From NCBI GenBank assembly GCA_947179485.1, contig OX359246.1, forward strand, positions 29,636,001 through 29,700,000: a stretch of DNA of 64,000 nucleotides, read 5' to 3'. The notes beneath the pieces are model-generated. The model was not told the origin of the DNA and did no database searches. It saw only the letters and a list, made by a program, of their open reading frames with translations. Shown in pieces: positions 24,482 through 34,394 of this stretch (position 1 is its first letter; every line of letters begins with the position of its first letter). The position numbers and the translations under genes were made by a program. The DNA comes from Allacma fusca. Lineage: Eukaryota > Arthropoda > Collembola > Symphypleona > Sminthuridae.

Positions 24482-25213
24482 TTATCTACGAGACGATAGC
24501 CTCAGTTTTGTAATATCTGAATTCGTCACGTTTACTTCCATGGGTTTAGGAGGATAAATTGGACTGCTGCCATCTACACTCCCACGGATGCACAGACGAC
24601 CCTTGTTATAAGGCCCAATAATATTTCTCTCAACTAGATGTCCCGGTGCTTGAAGCACATCTTGAACGGATATCTCTACCGAGCCAATGTAGTCATTCGC
24701 GTCAACGTCGTCGTCCCAAAGTTCAATTTTAAACCTCTGAAATATTTGACGCAAAATTTATATTTAGAACTTTCACACTTTTTAAAACCACTATTTACTC
24801 CTAAAAGAATTGTTGACTATATTCTTACACCGGGATGGTCCGCTTGAATGTAAAATCCAAAGATTTCCTCCCAGTCTGGATTATAATCATCGGAGATGTA
24901 CTTGGTAGTTCCTTGCAACTCGTAATGCCCTAGTGCATTGGAATGATGGAAAATGGCGTAAGTATCCGGAGCAAAATGGTGGGGTAAGCAACATGGGTCC
25001 ATTGAAGGCAGATCTCTAATTAAGTATCCAAACAAGGTAATACCAGAAGAAGCACAATTTTCCAATAAATTTGAAACTATTAATTATAAATATTCGCCCA
25101 TAATGCTTATCTTACCTGGCGGATAATAGAATCTCTACCCTGAAGCCACCCCCAGCAATTACTGGAGCTAGCAAAAATGACAGAGCAACTATTGTGAGCT
25201 GAGGATAACTCAT
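24482..25213 (-). CDS. Secreted single-C2-domain protein, copy 1
   Basis: Three exons on the minus strand: 25213-25116 (ATG), 25015-24829, 24736-24482 (stop), 179 residues. Residues 1-20 are a signal peptide (MSYPQLTIVALSFLLAPVIA). The C2 domain follows immediately: FRVEILLSARDLPSMDP with Ca-ligand candidates D34 and D39, PDTYAIF, NPDWEEIFGFYI, then FKIELWDDDVDANDYIG with acidic residues at about 103-110. C2 domains are calcium-dependent membrane or protein-binding folds, usually cytosolic; a secreted stand-alone C2 is unusual. The acceptor at 25015 was chosen because it joins SAR to DLPSMDP in frame and has a strong pyrimidine tract. The longer upstream open frame on this strand (to 25481) runs in another frame and lacks a C2 start. 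It is paralogous to the gene at 26400-27536. Confidence 0.8.
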
Positions 25214-26399
25214 GGTTTCCAAATGACGAAACGATTCTTCCAGCTAAATGATTACCATTTCTGGGAAAGGTAACTGCATTACGACGAACTGAATAAATTT
25301 GAATACATTTCCAAGGAGTTTTATACCCCACAAAAATTTCAAAGGGATTAAGATAATTTACGGGAGGTAAATCTAACTTAAGCCAATATGCCACTTTTAA
25401 TGCTTTTGAATGATAATTGATTGTTACCATATGTTTGTTAAATCCTGAGCTGACAGATTTTAAGGTCTTTTCAATGCTCATATGTTTAATCCTTACACTC
25501 TGCGGTTATATCAACAGGGCTGATCCCTGTAAAATCCCGGCTCAATCACATGACAGATTCCGATGCGGTGGACGGAAGTGCTGATAAAACCACGGCGTAA
25601 ATGATTGATAACCACAAACCACAATTTAGCAAAATATACATCCACATAAATAGTATCCTGTTTTTTTTTTACTGATAGTTTAATCACTAGCGTTCAGGTT
25701 CAAAAACATTTTGCCTGATCATGACATTTTATCAGAGCTGCCTCAATGTAATCATTGAAGCAGTTTTTCAAAAGTGGAGTCACTAAAGCAATGCTATAAT
25801 TTCGGACCTATTTTGTTATGCTCCCCTAAATTTTTCATAAATAAACGGGCAATAAAAATTGAACAATATTCAATGCTAGAAACAGTCTTTTCTTATGTTT
25901 CTACTCCTGTAATTTCTGCGCTTTCTGCATCGTTCTTTTCGGAAACAATATAAAATATACACAGTTCATAATAGTATAGCATTAAACCCGAACAGGGTTC
26001 ATAATAACAATATTTCTCCATATCAGACCCGGAAAAAATGCAAAATTTTACCGAAATACATAAAAACCCAACAATGATGCAAAGCAAAACCATGCATTAA
26101 TTTATTAATACATATTTACAAAAAATAATGAAAATATATGCACTTTGATCGGAGATGCAATTCACACATGTAAGCACATCCAACCGAACATCAGTATTTA
26201 TCTTTTTTATAAAATAATCTAGAATAACTTTAATTACTAGCTTGTAGAAGACAGACCATGAAATTTCATGGAGTAAATAAAACAGTTTGTATTGTAGAAT
26301 TTAAAATTTAAATCTTAAAATTTTGTTGAACTTAAGTTTGTAGTAGCGACAAATTTATTTTAGGATATGATGAAAACCTGAAATTTTTAATCTTAGACT
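25214..26399. other. Spacer between the two C2 genes
   Basis: 5' flank of copy 1 and 3' flank of copy 2. No additional gene recognised; an open frame at 25893-26093 has no support. Confidence 0.4.
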
Positions 26400-27536
26400 C
26401 TATGCTAATTGTGTGAAATTACTAGCACCTGCCGCAGATGACAATGTATATACCGTGCTACTGCAACTAAGGGTTCCTGCGGCATCTGGCCCCATTATTT
26501 TTTTCGTCACGACCTGACCATTTGCTTCGTACAATTCCTTACAATCAAATTCTGCCCACCCACAATAGTCATCAGAATCGACGTCAGAGTCAAACATATT
26601 CATTAGGAATCTCTGAAATGTAAACGCACATAAGAAATCAAAACGTCAGACTAATCATTCATGGTTGTGTATTAAAGGGTGTGCAAGATCTTTCTATTAA
26701 AAATTTTCCTCTGCAAATTTGTTTCCAGCTTCAAAATGTTTCCCTTACATACAATTCACAAACATACATACATACATAGGTAATTATATGTACATACATA
26801 CATGCAATCGACACAGCGGTACGTCCCAATGATTCCGCCCTAACATATTCCTTTTTAAAGCGCAATCTCCCTGGACACAATCCCTTTCCTAACATTGTAA
26901 CTTAATTTCCGTAAAAGAGCATAACGTGGGTTAAATTCTAAAAAGTAAAATTTTAATTTTCGAACCCATTTAAAAGCATAGGTTTTGAAATGAAAATGGT
27001 ACTTTTTAGAATTTAGCCAACGATAAGGAACTTATTCTTATCATTTTGTGAGCACGTTTAAGGTGACAGTAGCGGAATTTGGAAATTATTAATACAACTT
27101 ACGCCTGGAAGGTCTGCAGAGTTGCCAGTGAATTCCATATAAAAGCCATAACTTCCTTCCCAACAAGGATTGTTGTTATCGTCCATGATGGAAGAATTCG
27201 CTTGATATGCGTAGTTTTCGGAAACTCCATCGTAATAGTTCACCCTCATGTAGCAATCAGGTTTAACATAAAAAAACGGGTCCATATCAGGAAGATCACT
27301 GAGGAGTGTAAAGATTCAAAAGAAAGATAAAAGATTATCTCCTTTGAATTTAATAGTAGTACAGAGACTTTGGAAAATTTTTATAACTTGATTTAATAAG
27401 CAAATATAAAAGATGCGGATTATAAATGGGAACCTTACTGGGCGCAACAATTGTTTATTTCAAAATTATAATAGTCTCCCAGAACTCCCGTCAGAAATGA
27501 TAAGCCTATAATCAATTTGAAAGGTATCTTCTCCAT
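26400..27536 (-). CDS. Secreted single-C2-domain protein, copy 2
   Basis: Three exons: 27536-27439 (ATG), 27298-27103, 26612-26400 (stop), 168 residues. Signal peptide at residues 1-20 (MEKIPFKLIIGLSFLTGVLG). The C2 domain has HDLPDMDP with D34 and D39 at exactly the residue numbers of copy 1, PDCYMRVNYYDG, NPCWEGSYGFYMEF, and FDSDVDSDDYCG (acidic residues about 106-113). Exon 1 is 98 nt in both copies, and the splice phases and the ...PG|RF junction are shared, so this is a tandem duplicate. The C-terminal tail is shorter and Ser/Thr/Ala-rich. A small inverted-repeat insertion sits in the second intron (26929-27018). Confidence 0.8.
26757..26808. repeat. (TACA)n microsatellite
   Basis: Interrupted ACATACATACATACATAGG...TACATACATACATG run inside intron 2 of C2 gene copy 2. 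Confidence 0.7.
26929..27018. mobile_element. 90-bp hairpin MITE-like insertion
   Basis: GGTTAAATTCTAAAAAGTA (26929-26947) pairs with TACTTTTTAGAATTTAGCC (27000-27018), 18 of 19 positions, across a short AT-rich loop. It lies in the second intron of the C2 gene copy 2. Possibly a tiny MITE; no target-site duplication established. Confidence 0.5.
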
Positions 27537-27539
27537 TCT

Positions 27540-28604
27540 CCAACTGTTTCTTGTACTAACAGTCCAACGATTATTTCCTTAAAGGGATTTGATACTATGA
27601 CAGACTTGACCAGGAATTAATGAATGTGCTCGGTTGGATTAGTCGTTCGGTGCTATATATAATATATAATCACTCGTGATGTGTAACATTACAACATTAA
27701 ATTATCAAATGTTCTAGTGTCATAGGATTTAATGGTTTGTAAGTATTCCCGTCCAGGTAAGCTCATTTTTTTGTTTCCTATTTACGCAATAACAAGTTCA
27801 CATTTGAGTTTTGTGCAAAAATGTGAATATATTACGCAGACAAGTATTAAGCACTACTTGTTTACCTATTGATGTTATCACTTCCGGTATTTATGAAATT
27901 GATTGAAATTCAATCGATATCCAATCCCTTCGTAATTACATTCCATAAGAACATGTACGGAACTATGTACGAAAATTAAACACTATATACTGGGGGGTGT
28001 CTGTTTATAAATTTATTGTTTCATTAACACGCGTAACAAATTGCGGGCAGAGCGTGAAACAACGTTAAGATTTATTAAAGATTGTCAGCTTCAAATTTTT
28101 TTTTTATATGCAAAATCTTTGATACACCTATAACGCCTAGTGATATACCTTTGATATACCTAGAAAAGAATTCCCTTCAAAATGGGGGAAACATATATTT
28201 TGTGTCTTCCTTTATATGATCTCAGGGGAGGAAAAGGTTATGGGACACAAGGCACACATACGTATACACATGTACATACATGTATTTGCATTATTGCATG
28301 CACACTATCAAAATATACATTGCACACAAAAATTTCCCTGTTCTTATGTTCGCATAGTCTACTGAATCTGGTTACATAATGCTTTGCTTTTGCAAATAGA
28401 CGTAATGACATTGGTACTTGACCAAATTGCTCAAAACATTGGGTCTGATGGGAAACGTACATGATAAGTAGAGCTGAAGTGTGATAATATAATGGGTTTG
28501 GAAAGCACGCACCTATTTCACACATAGGCTAGACTAGAGGGCTAGCAAACATTGTCGATAAATACACTGATAAACAGCTATTTACGTGCACGTATGCACT
28601 GAAC
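27540..28604. other. Intergenic, nothing firm
   Basis: Promoter-side flank of C2 copy 2 (a TATATATAATATATAAT run at about 27654-27670 is a candidate TATA region) and AT-rich spacer. Open frames at 28182-28525 overlap a CACA/TACA-rich patch and are not credible. Confidence 0.35.
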
Positions 28605-28612
28605 GTCTGGGC
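28605..28612. repeat. 8-bp target-site duplication, left copy
   Basis: GTCTGGGC precedes CAGTGATGGG and recurs at 29719-29726 after CCCAGCACTG. Confidence 0.88.
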
Positions 28613-29718
28613 CAGTGATGGGCGTTTCAGCAAGCGCTATTCTATTCTACTCTATTGTACTTTTCAACAGTTGCCGCCTCTATGACACTCTACTCTACCA
28701 GCGGTTTTGGATAGAATAGAGGACCTCTACTGCTATTATGTTTATCTGACTTGCTAGCTATTATTCTACTCTATTATGTGTTAAAGTTATTGTCGCTACT
28801 CTACCTCTACTCTATTCTCGAAATTTTTTTTGGCTCTGCTAGCTACCACTACCTCTACCAAAAAAATACAGTATTTACAGAGAAATTCATGGTGTTTTAG
28901 AATAAAGTAGCAGAATGTAATATAAACAGTAATGAAGTTAGAACCAATAGTCCTCACTTGTACCTATAAACGGTTCATTAAGAATCTGAATTATCATTCA
29001 ATTTCTACCAGGGCTGGATATCGGAATTCGAATTGCATATTGCCCCGAAAACTTTGACCCTCGTTTGTATTCAAATGGTCATTTTCCATGAGTAATTGTG
29101 AGCAAGAAAAAATAGATCACTGATTTCTGCTAGTTTAACGTTAATATTGAGGCTTTATTGAATACAATAAGATCAGTACCCCATTAGTACAGCTAAAAAA
29201 TTACCACAAGCTAAATTAGATAAAAGCTTAAAAACTAGCGTGTTTATAAAGGGAATTACGTGGTTATGACATTTGGTTATGTATTTCCAATTCCCTTCTA
29301 TTGCATTTGCAGCTACAAAACACGTTCATGAGTTACTGTAATGATGAAGTGAAGTGAGGTTGTATATACGGACACCAGATGTCATTCCGAGTATTAAATT
29401 GGGTGTTCAGGGAAATGGTAAATTTATGTATTACTTCTTATTACTATAAGCTTACTACTACTACTACCTCTACTCTATCATTAGAATACAATGTACTGTT
29501 CTACCTCTACTCCTACTACTGGTATCTGAATTGGGACCCTAAATAACGCTCCTCTACTCACTTAATTTTATGTTAGCCTACTATTTTCCTCTACCTCTAT
29601 TATGCTAGAATTTCTGTATACCTCTACTACACCTCTACTGATGTTTTGCTGATTTTAACGACCCTACTCTATTTCTACCACTACCTCTATTTTCAGTAGA
29701 GTAGAGGTCCCAGCACTG
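28613..29718. mobile_element. hAT-like non-autonomous element, CTCTACC words
   Basis: 1,106 bp with terminal repeats CAGTGATGGG (left) and CCCAGCACTG (right, inward CAGTGCTGGG) and a perfect 8-bp TSD. CAGTG-starting termini are typical of hAT elements. Both ends (about 28630-28870 and 29440-29705) are dense in CTCTACCTCTACTCTATT words; the centre is plain. There is no transposase frame. It is a fourth member of the class of elements with private subterminal words. Confidence 0.88.
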
Positions 29719-29726
29719 GTCTGGGC

Positions 29727-30513
29727 TAGACTCGAGTATATTTTAAGATGTGATTTCTAACATCCTTTCCCTTAATTATTATTTTCAATAAATTAAAAGT
29801 GATTACAAGGAAATTATTAAGATGTAATTACATATAGAACCAAACCAATAGTTAAGATTCGCGCATCTAAAAACCATTTTGAAGGAAATTTGTTTATGTC
29901 TCACAGAACAACAGTAACATATTGGTGGAGTAAAATGAGACTACGTACATACAAAAAGTACATAACGGAATCAAGTACACAAGTGAAATGAAACTTGATA
30001 CAGAGGATTTGGAACATGCTCACAATGTCAACTATTTCCTAGAAACAAAACACACATTTTATCGACTCTACTTATCTCTACATTATAACGGCCACTTGAT
30101 GGAGTCTGTGGCTTTTCAAATTGCGCGCTCTTCTGCTTCAAGCACCAATGGATGCCAAGAGTACATATATACCATACCATAAGCAATCCTCCCCTCATCG
30201 TACGCGCTCTTCTGCTTCATTTACTTTCCACAAACACCAATAGATGGCAAGAGTACTTATATCCCATAAGCAATTCTCTCCTCATCGTGCATCGTATAAT
30301 TGTTAGCTTGGATCGGAACTCCACTCCTGCCTATCTCTACGACGCAAGCCATTCTCATAACGAATAACGAGCTCACCGAATCACACCATTCAAATCAAAC
30401 TTTCACTGAAGAATTCATCATTCCCACGGCTTCAACCTTTTCAGGTAGGTAATTTTTGTTGTTACTATTTTGACATTTGCATGCGACTATAAATATATGT
30501 AAATAAAATACTT
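29727..30513. other. Spacer with a short tandem duplication
   Basis: No gene recognised. It contains the 80-bp duplication described at 30123-30288. Confidence 0.4.
30123..30288 (+). repeat. Two-copy tandem duplication, about 80-bp unit
   Basis: CGCGCTCTTCTGCTTCA...AAGCAATCCTCCCCTCATCGT (from 30123) is followed at about 30202 by a diverged copy CGCGCTCTTCTGCTTCA...AAGCAATTCTCTCCTCATCGT. The copies differ by small indels. Confidence 0.7.
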
Positions 30514-30945
30514 GGTTGGGACCCATTGGTTTTACCAAGGGTGGAGAGTGGTTGGGACCCATTGGTTTTACCAAGGGTGGAGAGTGGTTGGGACCCATTG
30601 GTTTTACCAAGGGTGGAGAGTGGTTGGGACCCATTGGTTTTACCAAGGGTGGAGAGTGGTTGGGACCCATTGGTTTTACCAAGGGTGGAGAGTGGTTGGG
30701 ACCCATTGGTTCAACCAAAGGCGAGTAGAGTTGACCTGTTGGTTTAACCACAGGTGGAAAGTTGTTGCGACCTATTGGTTACATAACAGGCGGAGAGTTG
30801 GATAGACCCATTGGTTTAACCAAGGGTAGAGAGTGGTTTGGAGCCATTGGTTCAACTAACAACGAGTTGAGTTAACCTGTTGGTTTAACCACAGGTGGAA
30901 AGTAGTTGTGACATATTGGTTAAACAACAGATGTAAAGTTGGAGA
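30514..30945 (+). repeat. 36-bp minisatellite
   Basis: About six near-perfect 36-bp units (start GGTTGGGACCCATTGG, contain TTTTACCAAGGGTGGAGAGT) from 30514 to about 30729, followed by about six decayed units to about 30945. Because 36 is a multiple of 3, all three forward frames and one reverse frame stay open and give 12-residue protein repeats (for example GPIGFTKGGEWL). Equal openness in several frames argues against coding. Confidence 0.9.
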
Positions 30946-32500
30946 CACGCTCAACCATGATATTTTATTTGGATTATTCTATTTAATATACATAAAAGTC
31001 TTAAATCTCATTATTCTCAAGCATATTCTAGCGTCTATGTAAGAGTAAAACCTATGAGTAATTTTCCCTGCTGAGCAGGGCTTTCTACTAGTTAAATGAT
31101 ATGTATTTGCTTATACACAGTGATTGCATGTACACATTCACATATCGACGCTGAAGTAGCAAAATGGTCTAAGTGTCGCACAAAAGCATGCGCACTTATC
31201 CCATTTTGCCCCTGCAACGACGATATGCAAATACTTGATCTAGCACCAGAAACACAAATAACAACTGATTACAACTTTGTCTCCGTAATATTTTAATTAG
31301 TAGAGAATGTTTTGTTTTTTTCCGCGTCGTCTTAACTTCAAATAATTGTCATTGACATTAATAGGCATAAATTGGACAGTATAATTTGCATAGGTAATTT
31401 GTAAGACTCCTTTCGTAATGGTCACTCCATTTGCCTAAATATGCAATAATAAGTCTAATCAATTTGTCTGACAAAGCAAGATATTATAACGTACGCCTTT
31501 ATTCGAAAAAAGTTTAACCCAGAATGACAAGATGGGTCAGAGTCAGCACATTTAAGATTACACAATGCTCAAAACATTACAGTCCAATCTGACAGTCCAT
31601 AAAAAGAAATTAAGTAATAATAGTAATATTGACAATTTCAGTCAATTCACATTTCAAATTATAATCTTCATCACGAAGGGTACGCGCAAGCGTGGCGCGA
31701 ACCCATGTGACCAAACCATTTTTACTACGATGACGTGTTAACAATGATAGAGCGCAGCTGGATCGTTATACATGAGTAGATTAACAGCATTAAGAATTAT
31801 TTCAAGGTCAAAGAAACCCATTAATTTCCAAATGTATCCAGGAAAAATTAAAATTTAAGAACGTGATAATTCTGCAAGAATTTGTAGCTAGAAGTTATAA
31901 GCTGTGTAATTAAATTATTTAAGTACCCATAAACTAGGGGTACACAAGGTCTCAAATATATATTTATAGTACAGCAGTCAATGAAAAACTTACTACGCGT
32001 GAACAACTGTTTACGACGAAACAAACCATTAAAAGACTTTTGTGTCCACAATTTGGAAAATATAACAAAAATATTTACCGACATTGTCCCACCCCCAATA
32101 AAAGCATTTCCTTTTTAATTGAGAACATCACAATTGGACAATCAAGTATAGTAAGAGAGCTAGTGCAATTATTACTGTATCTAACTATATAATTTGAGGC
32201 TATAATAGTTTTGCATGAGACATCTTCATAAATATTGGAGCACAAATGTCACGTCAAACACATGCTCAACAACAAATAAACTTCCTGGATAAGAAATTCC
32301 ATCAATTGGTAATAAGGCACTTTACTCCTTCTCAGCATGCAATTCTTGGCAAAAAATAATTTGTGGCTTGTACTCATGAAGAAGTGCATATGTATTTATA
32401 CAGTGTATGCATACAAGGGCATGAATTCCGATAAAGGGCAGTAATTCCAACATTTTTATTCCATAATGGGAGAATTTACTCGCCGTAACCAACAAACACG
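30946..32500. other. Intergenic, nothing seen
   Basis: AT-rich sequence with short unconvincing open frames and no recognised repeat. Confidence 0.4.
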
Positions 32501-32506
32501 ATTATA

Positions 32507-32520
32507 ATCGATTCATCGAT
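32507..32520. promoter_or_regulatory. Paired ATCGAT motifs upstream of ARL6
   Basis: Two ATCGAT sites, at 32507-32512 and 32515-32520, lie about 270 bp before the ARL6 start codon. They resemble the core of the DRE/DREF motif of insect housekeeping promoters. This is only motif resemblance. Confidence 0.25.
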
Positions 32521-32789
32521 CTATCACTTCTTTCTCCTCTTCTCCAACTCCTCAGTCTTACATGAATTCCTATTTGAATCACATTCCCTTTATCGAGATC
32601 CTACAGAGAAGCTAAAATTGTTACAAGGCTTCATATTCAACAAAAGTTTGAAAAATGCCAGTAAAAAATTGTTTCAATTTTTTACAAATGGGTTTCTTTT
32701 GAGAAACAAATTAAGGCCGGAAGAATTTTGCACAAGTGTAAAAATAAGATAACATTGCAGTGCCTGTGAACAGGGAAGGGAACAGGACA

Positions 32790-33549
32790 ATGGGATTTTT
32801 TGACAAGCTCGTGGGGTTTCTGGGTTGGCGGAAACGGGAAGTGAATGTTTTGGTTGCGGGTCTGGACAACAGTGGGAAGTCAACGTTGTTAAACCATTTT
32901 AAGCCGGATGAGTACCGGACGACAGATGTTGTTCCTACCATTGGATTTAATGTAGAAAAGTTTCAATGTATTTAAAATAAACGAAAATTAATAATCAAGT
33001 ACTAGTAAAATACAAACAGGCTTAAATTTAGTTTCGGATCTTGTTTCTCCTCAGATAAAAACATTTCATTTACGGCCTTTGACATGTCAGGACAAGGACG
33101 TTACCGGAACCTCTGGGAACACTACTACAAAGACTGCCAGGGAGTTATATTTGTTGTGGATAGCAGTGACAGGTAATTGCATGGGATAGAAGGAAATGCT
33201 TAGTTGATTAGTCTTGTGTGATTTTTTAAATAATTTGGGATGGATAAATATGCAAAAAGTTTTCGTGCTCTTTTGAAGGCTAAGGTTCGTTGTGGCCAAG
33301 GATGAGCTTGATTCTTTGTTAATAAATCCGGACGTGGCGACGCGAGCGATCCCGATCCTGATTTTTGCTAATAAAATGGATGTCAAAGAAGCCATGTCCC
33401 CTGTCAGGATTTCCACAGCCTTTGAATTAGAAAGAATTTCAAGTAAGCCCTGGCATATCTGTGCCTCTAATGCAGTCACTGGGGAAGGTCTCAACGAAGG
33501 AGTTGAGTGGCTCACGGACCAAATATGGAATTACATGGAGAGACGATAA
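32790..33549 (+). CDS. Arl6: ADP-ribosylation factor-like 6 (BBS3-type small GTPase)
   Basis: Three exons, 32790-32967, 33055-33172 and 33279-33549, give 188 residues with consistent phases; human ARL6 has 186. ARL6 is a GTP-switch that recruits the BBSome coat to membranes for ciliary cargo traffic. Visible motifs: N-terminal MGFFDKL amphipathic helix with Gly2, P-loop GLDNSGKS, switch [11 protein letters not shown], switch [18 protein letters not shown] (the DMSGQ form typical of ARL6 rather than DxGGQ of ARFs), NKMD, and [11 protein letters not shown]. The acceptor at 33279 was chosen because it gives [11 protein letters not shown], matching the family. The GTP-binding residues appear intact, so a functional gene is expected. 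It lies tail-to-tail with the IR at 34395-36185; AATAAA occurs near 33734. Confidence 0.93.
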
Positions 33550-34394
33550 GAAGCGTATTTTGTTTAGCTTTATGAATTTGTGTAGTATAAAAATAGTTAT
33601 ATATGGGTTCCATCGTGTAGAATTTATTCAGCAGAGAAACAATTCTGTGTCTCGCCAATGAGTATCAACAATGCCGTTGTAAGATGCAAGATTCCACAAT
33701 ACATCTGATACTTTGATACTTACAATTTTTAGTAATAAATTATAATATTAAAAAAATCTCATAATTGAATATAAAGTCTACCAATATTATCCAAATTAAT
33801 ATTTATGCGTTTCCTGTAAGTCTGTTAATCCGTATGAGTACGAAGAATGAATATGTATTTTGTATTTAGGATATGTATTTATATTCTGGTGACACGGGTT
33901 AGTGTATGATTTGTGTAATTATTACGAAATTTGGCCGTGTGTATTTACATTGGTGTTATGGAGTGGGAAATTAAAATATTTGTAATCTGGCCCTGCGAAG
34001 AAGCATAAAATAATTGAGTGAACCTTCAGTAATAATTATGCAAAATTATTTTTTTAAATTATTGAAAATTGAAACCATAGTATTTTTGAGCTGAAGTCTA
34101 AAATAGACTCAATATTTCACTCCTGGATTTGATGATATCATCTTCCCAAGTCAAAAATTACTTTTTCAGAAACCTGAAATGCAGGACAATGTTCACAAAT
34201 TCTTTTAAATATCATTTTTTAATCCTTGCCTTACTTTTCCATTTCCTAAGGGAATCATTTATGCCATAGAAAAAAACAATATTATACTCAAATTTGTCCA
34301 ATATGAAAATGTAAGCAAAAGAGAGCTCCAAAATATTTCTACGAACATCATTTATTTGTCTCGCTGTAAGTTCAAATAAAACTATGATTTTGTA
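33550..34394. other. Convergent 3' flanks of ARL6 and the second IR
   Basis: AT-rich sequence holding the probable poly(A) signals of both genes: AATAAA near 33734 on the plus strand, and its complement TTTATT at 34351-34356 for the minus-strand IR. No other gene. Confidence 0.5.

Noticed and set aside
25107-25481. 124-residue open frame on the minus strand upstream of the C2 gene
   Set aside because: It overlaps the true leader exon in a different frame; the signal-peptide frame (25213-25116) splices cleanly to the C2 exons.
30395-30805. Proteins of 12-residue repeats (for example GPIGFTKGGEWL) on both strands
   Set aside because: They are produced by a 36-bp minisatellite whose period keeps several frames open at once; no frame is favoured.
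33087-33515. 142-codon minus-strand frame over ARL6
   Set aside because: Antisense shadow across ARL6 exons 2-3 and the intron between them.
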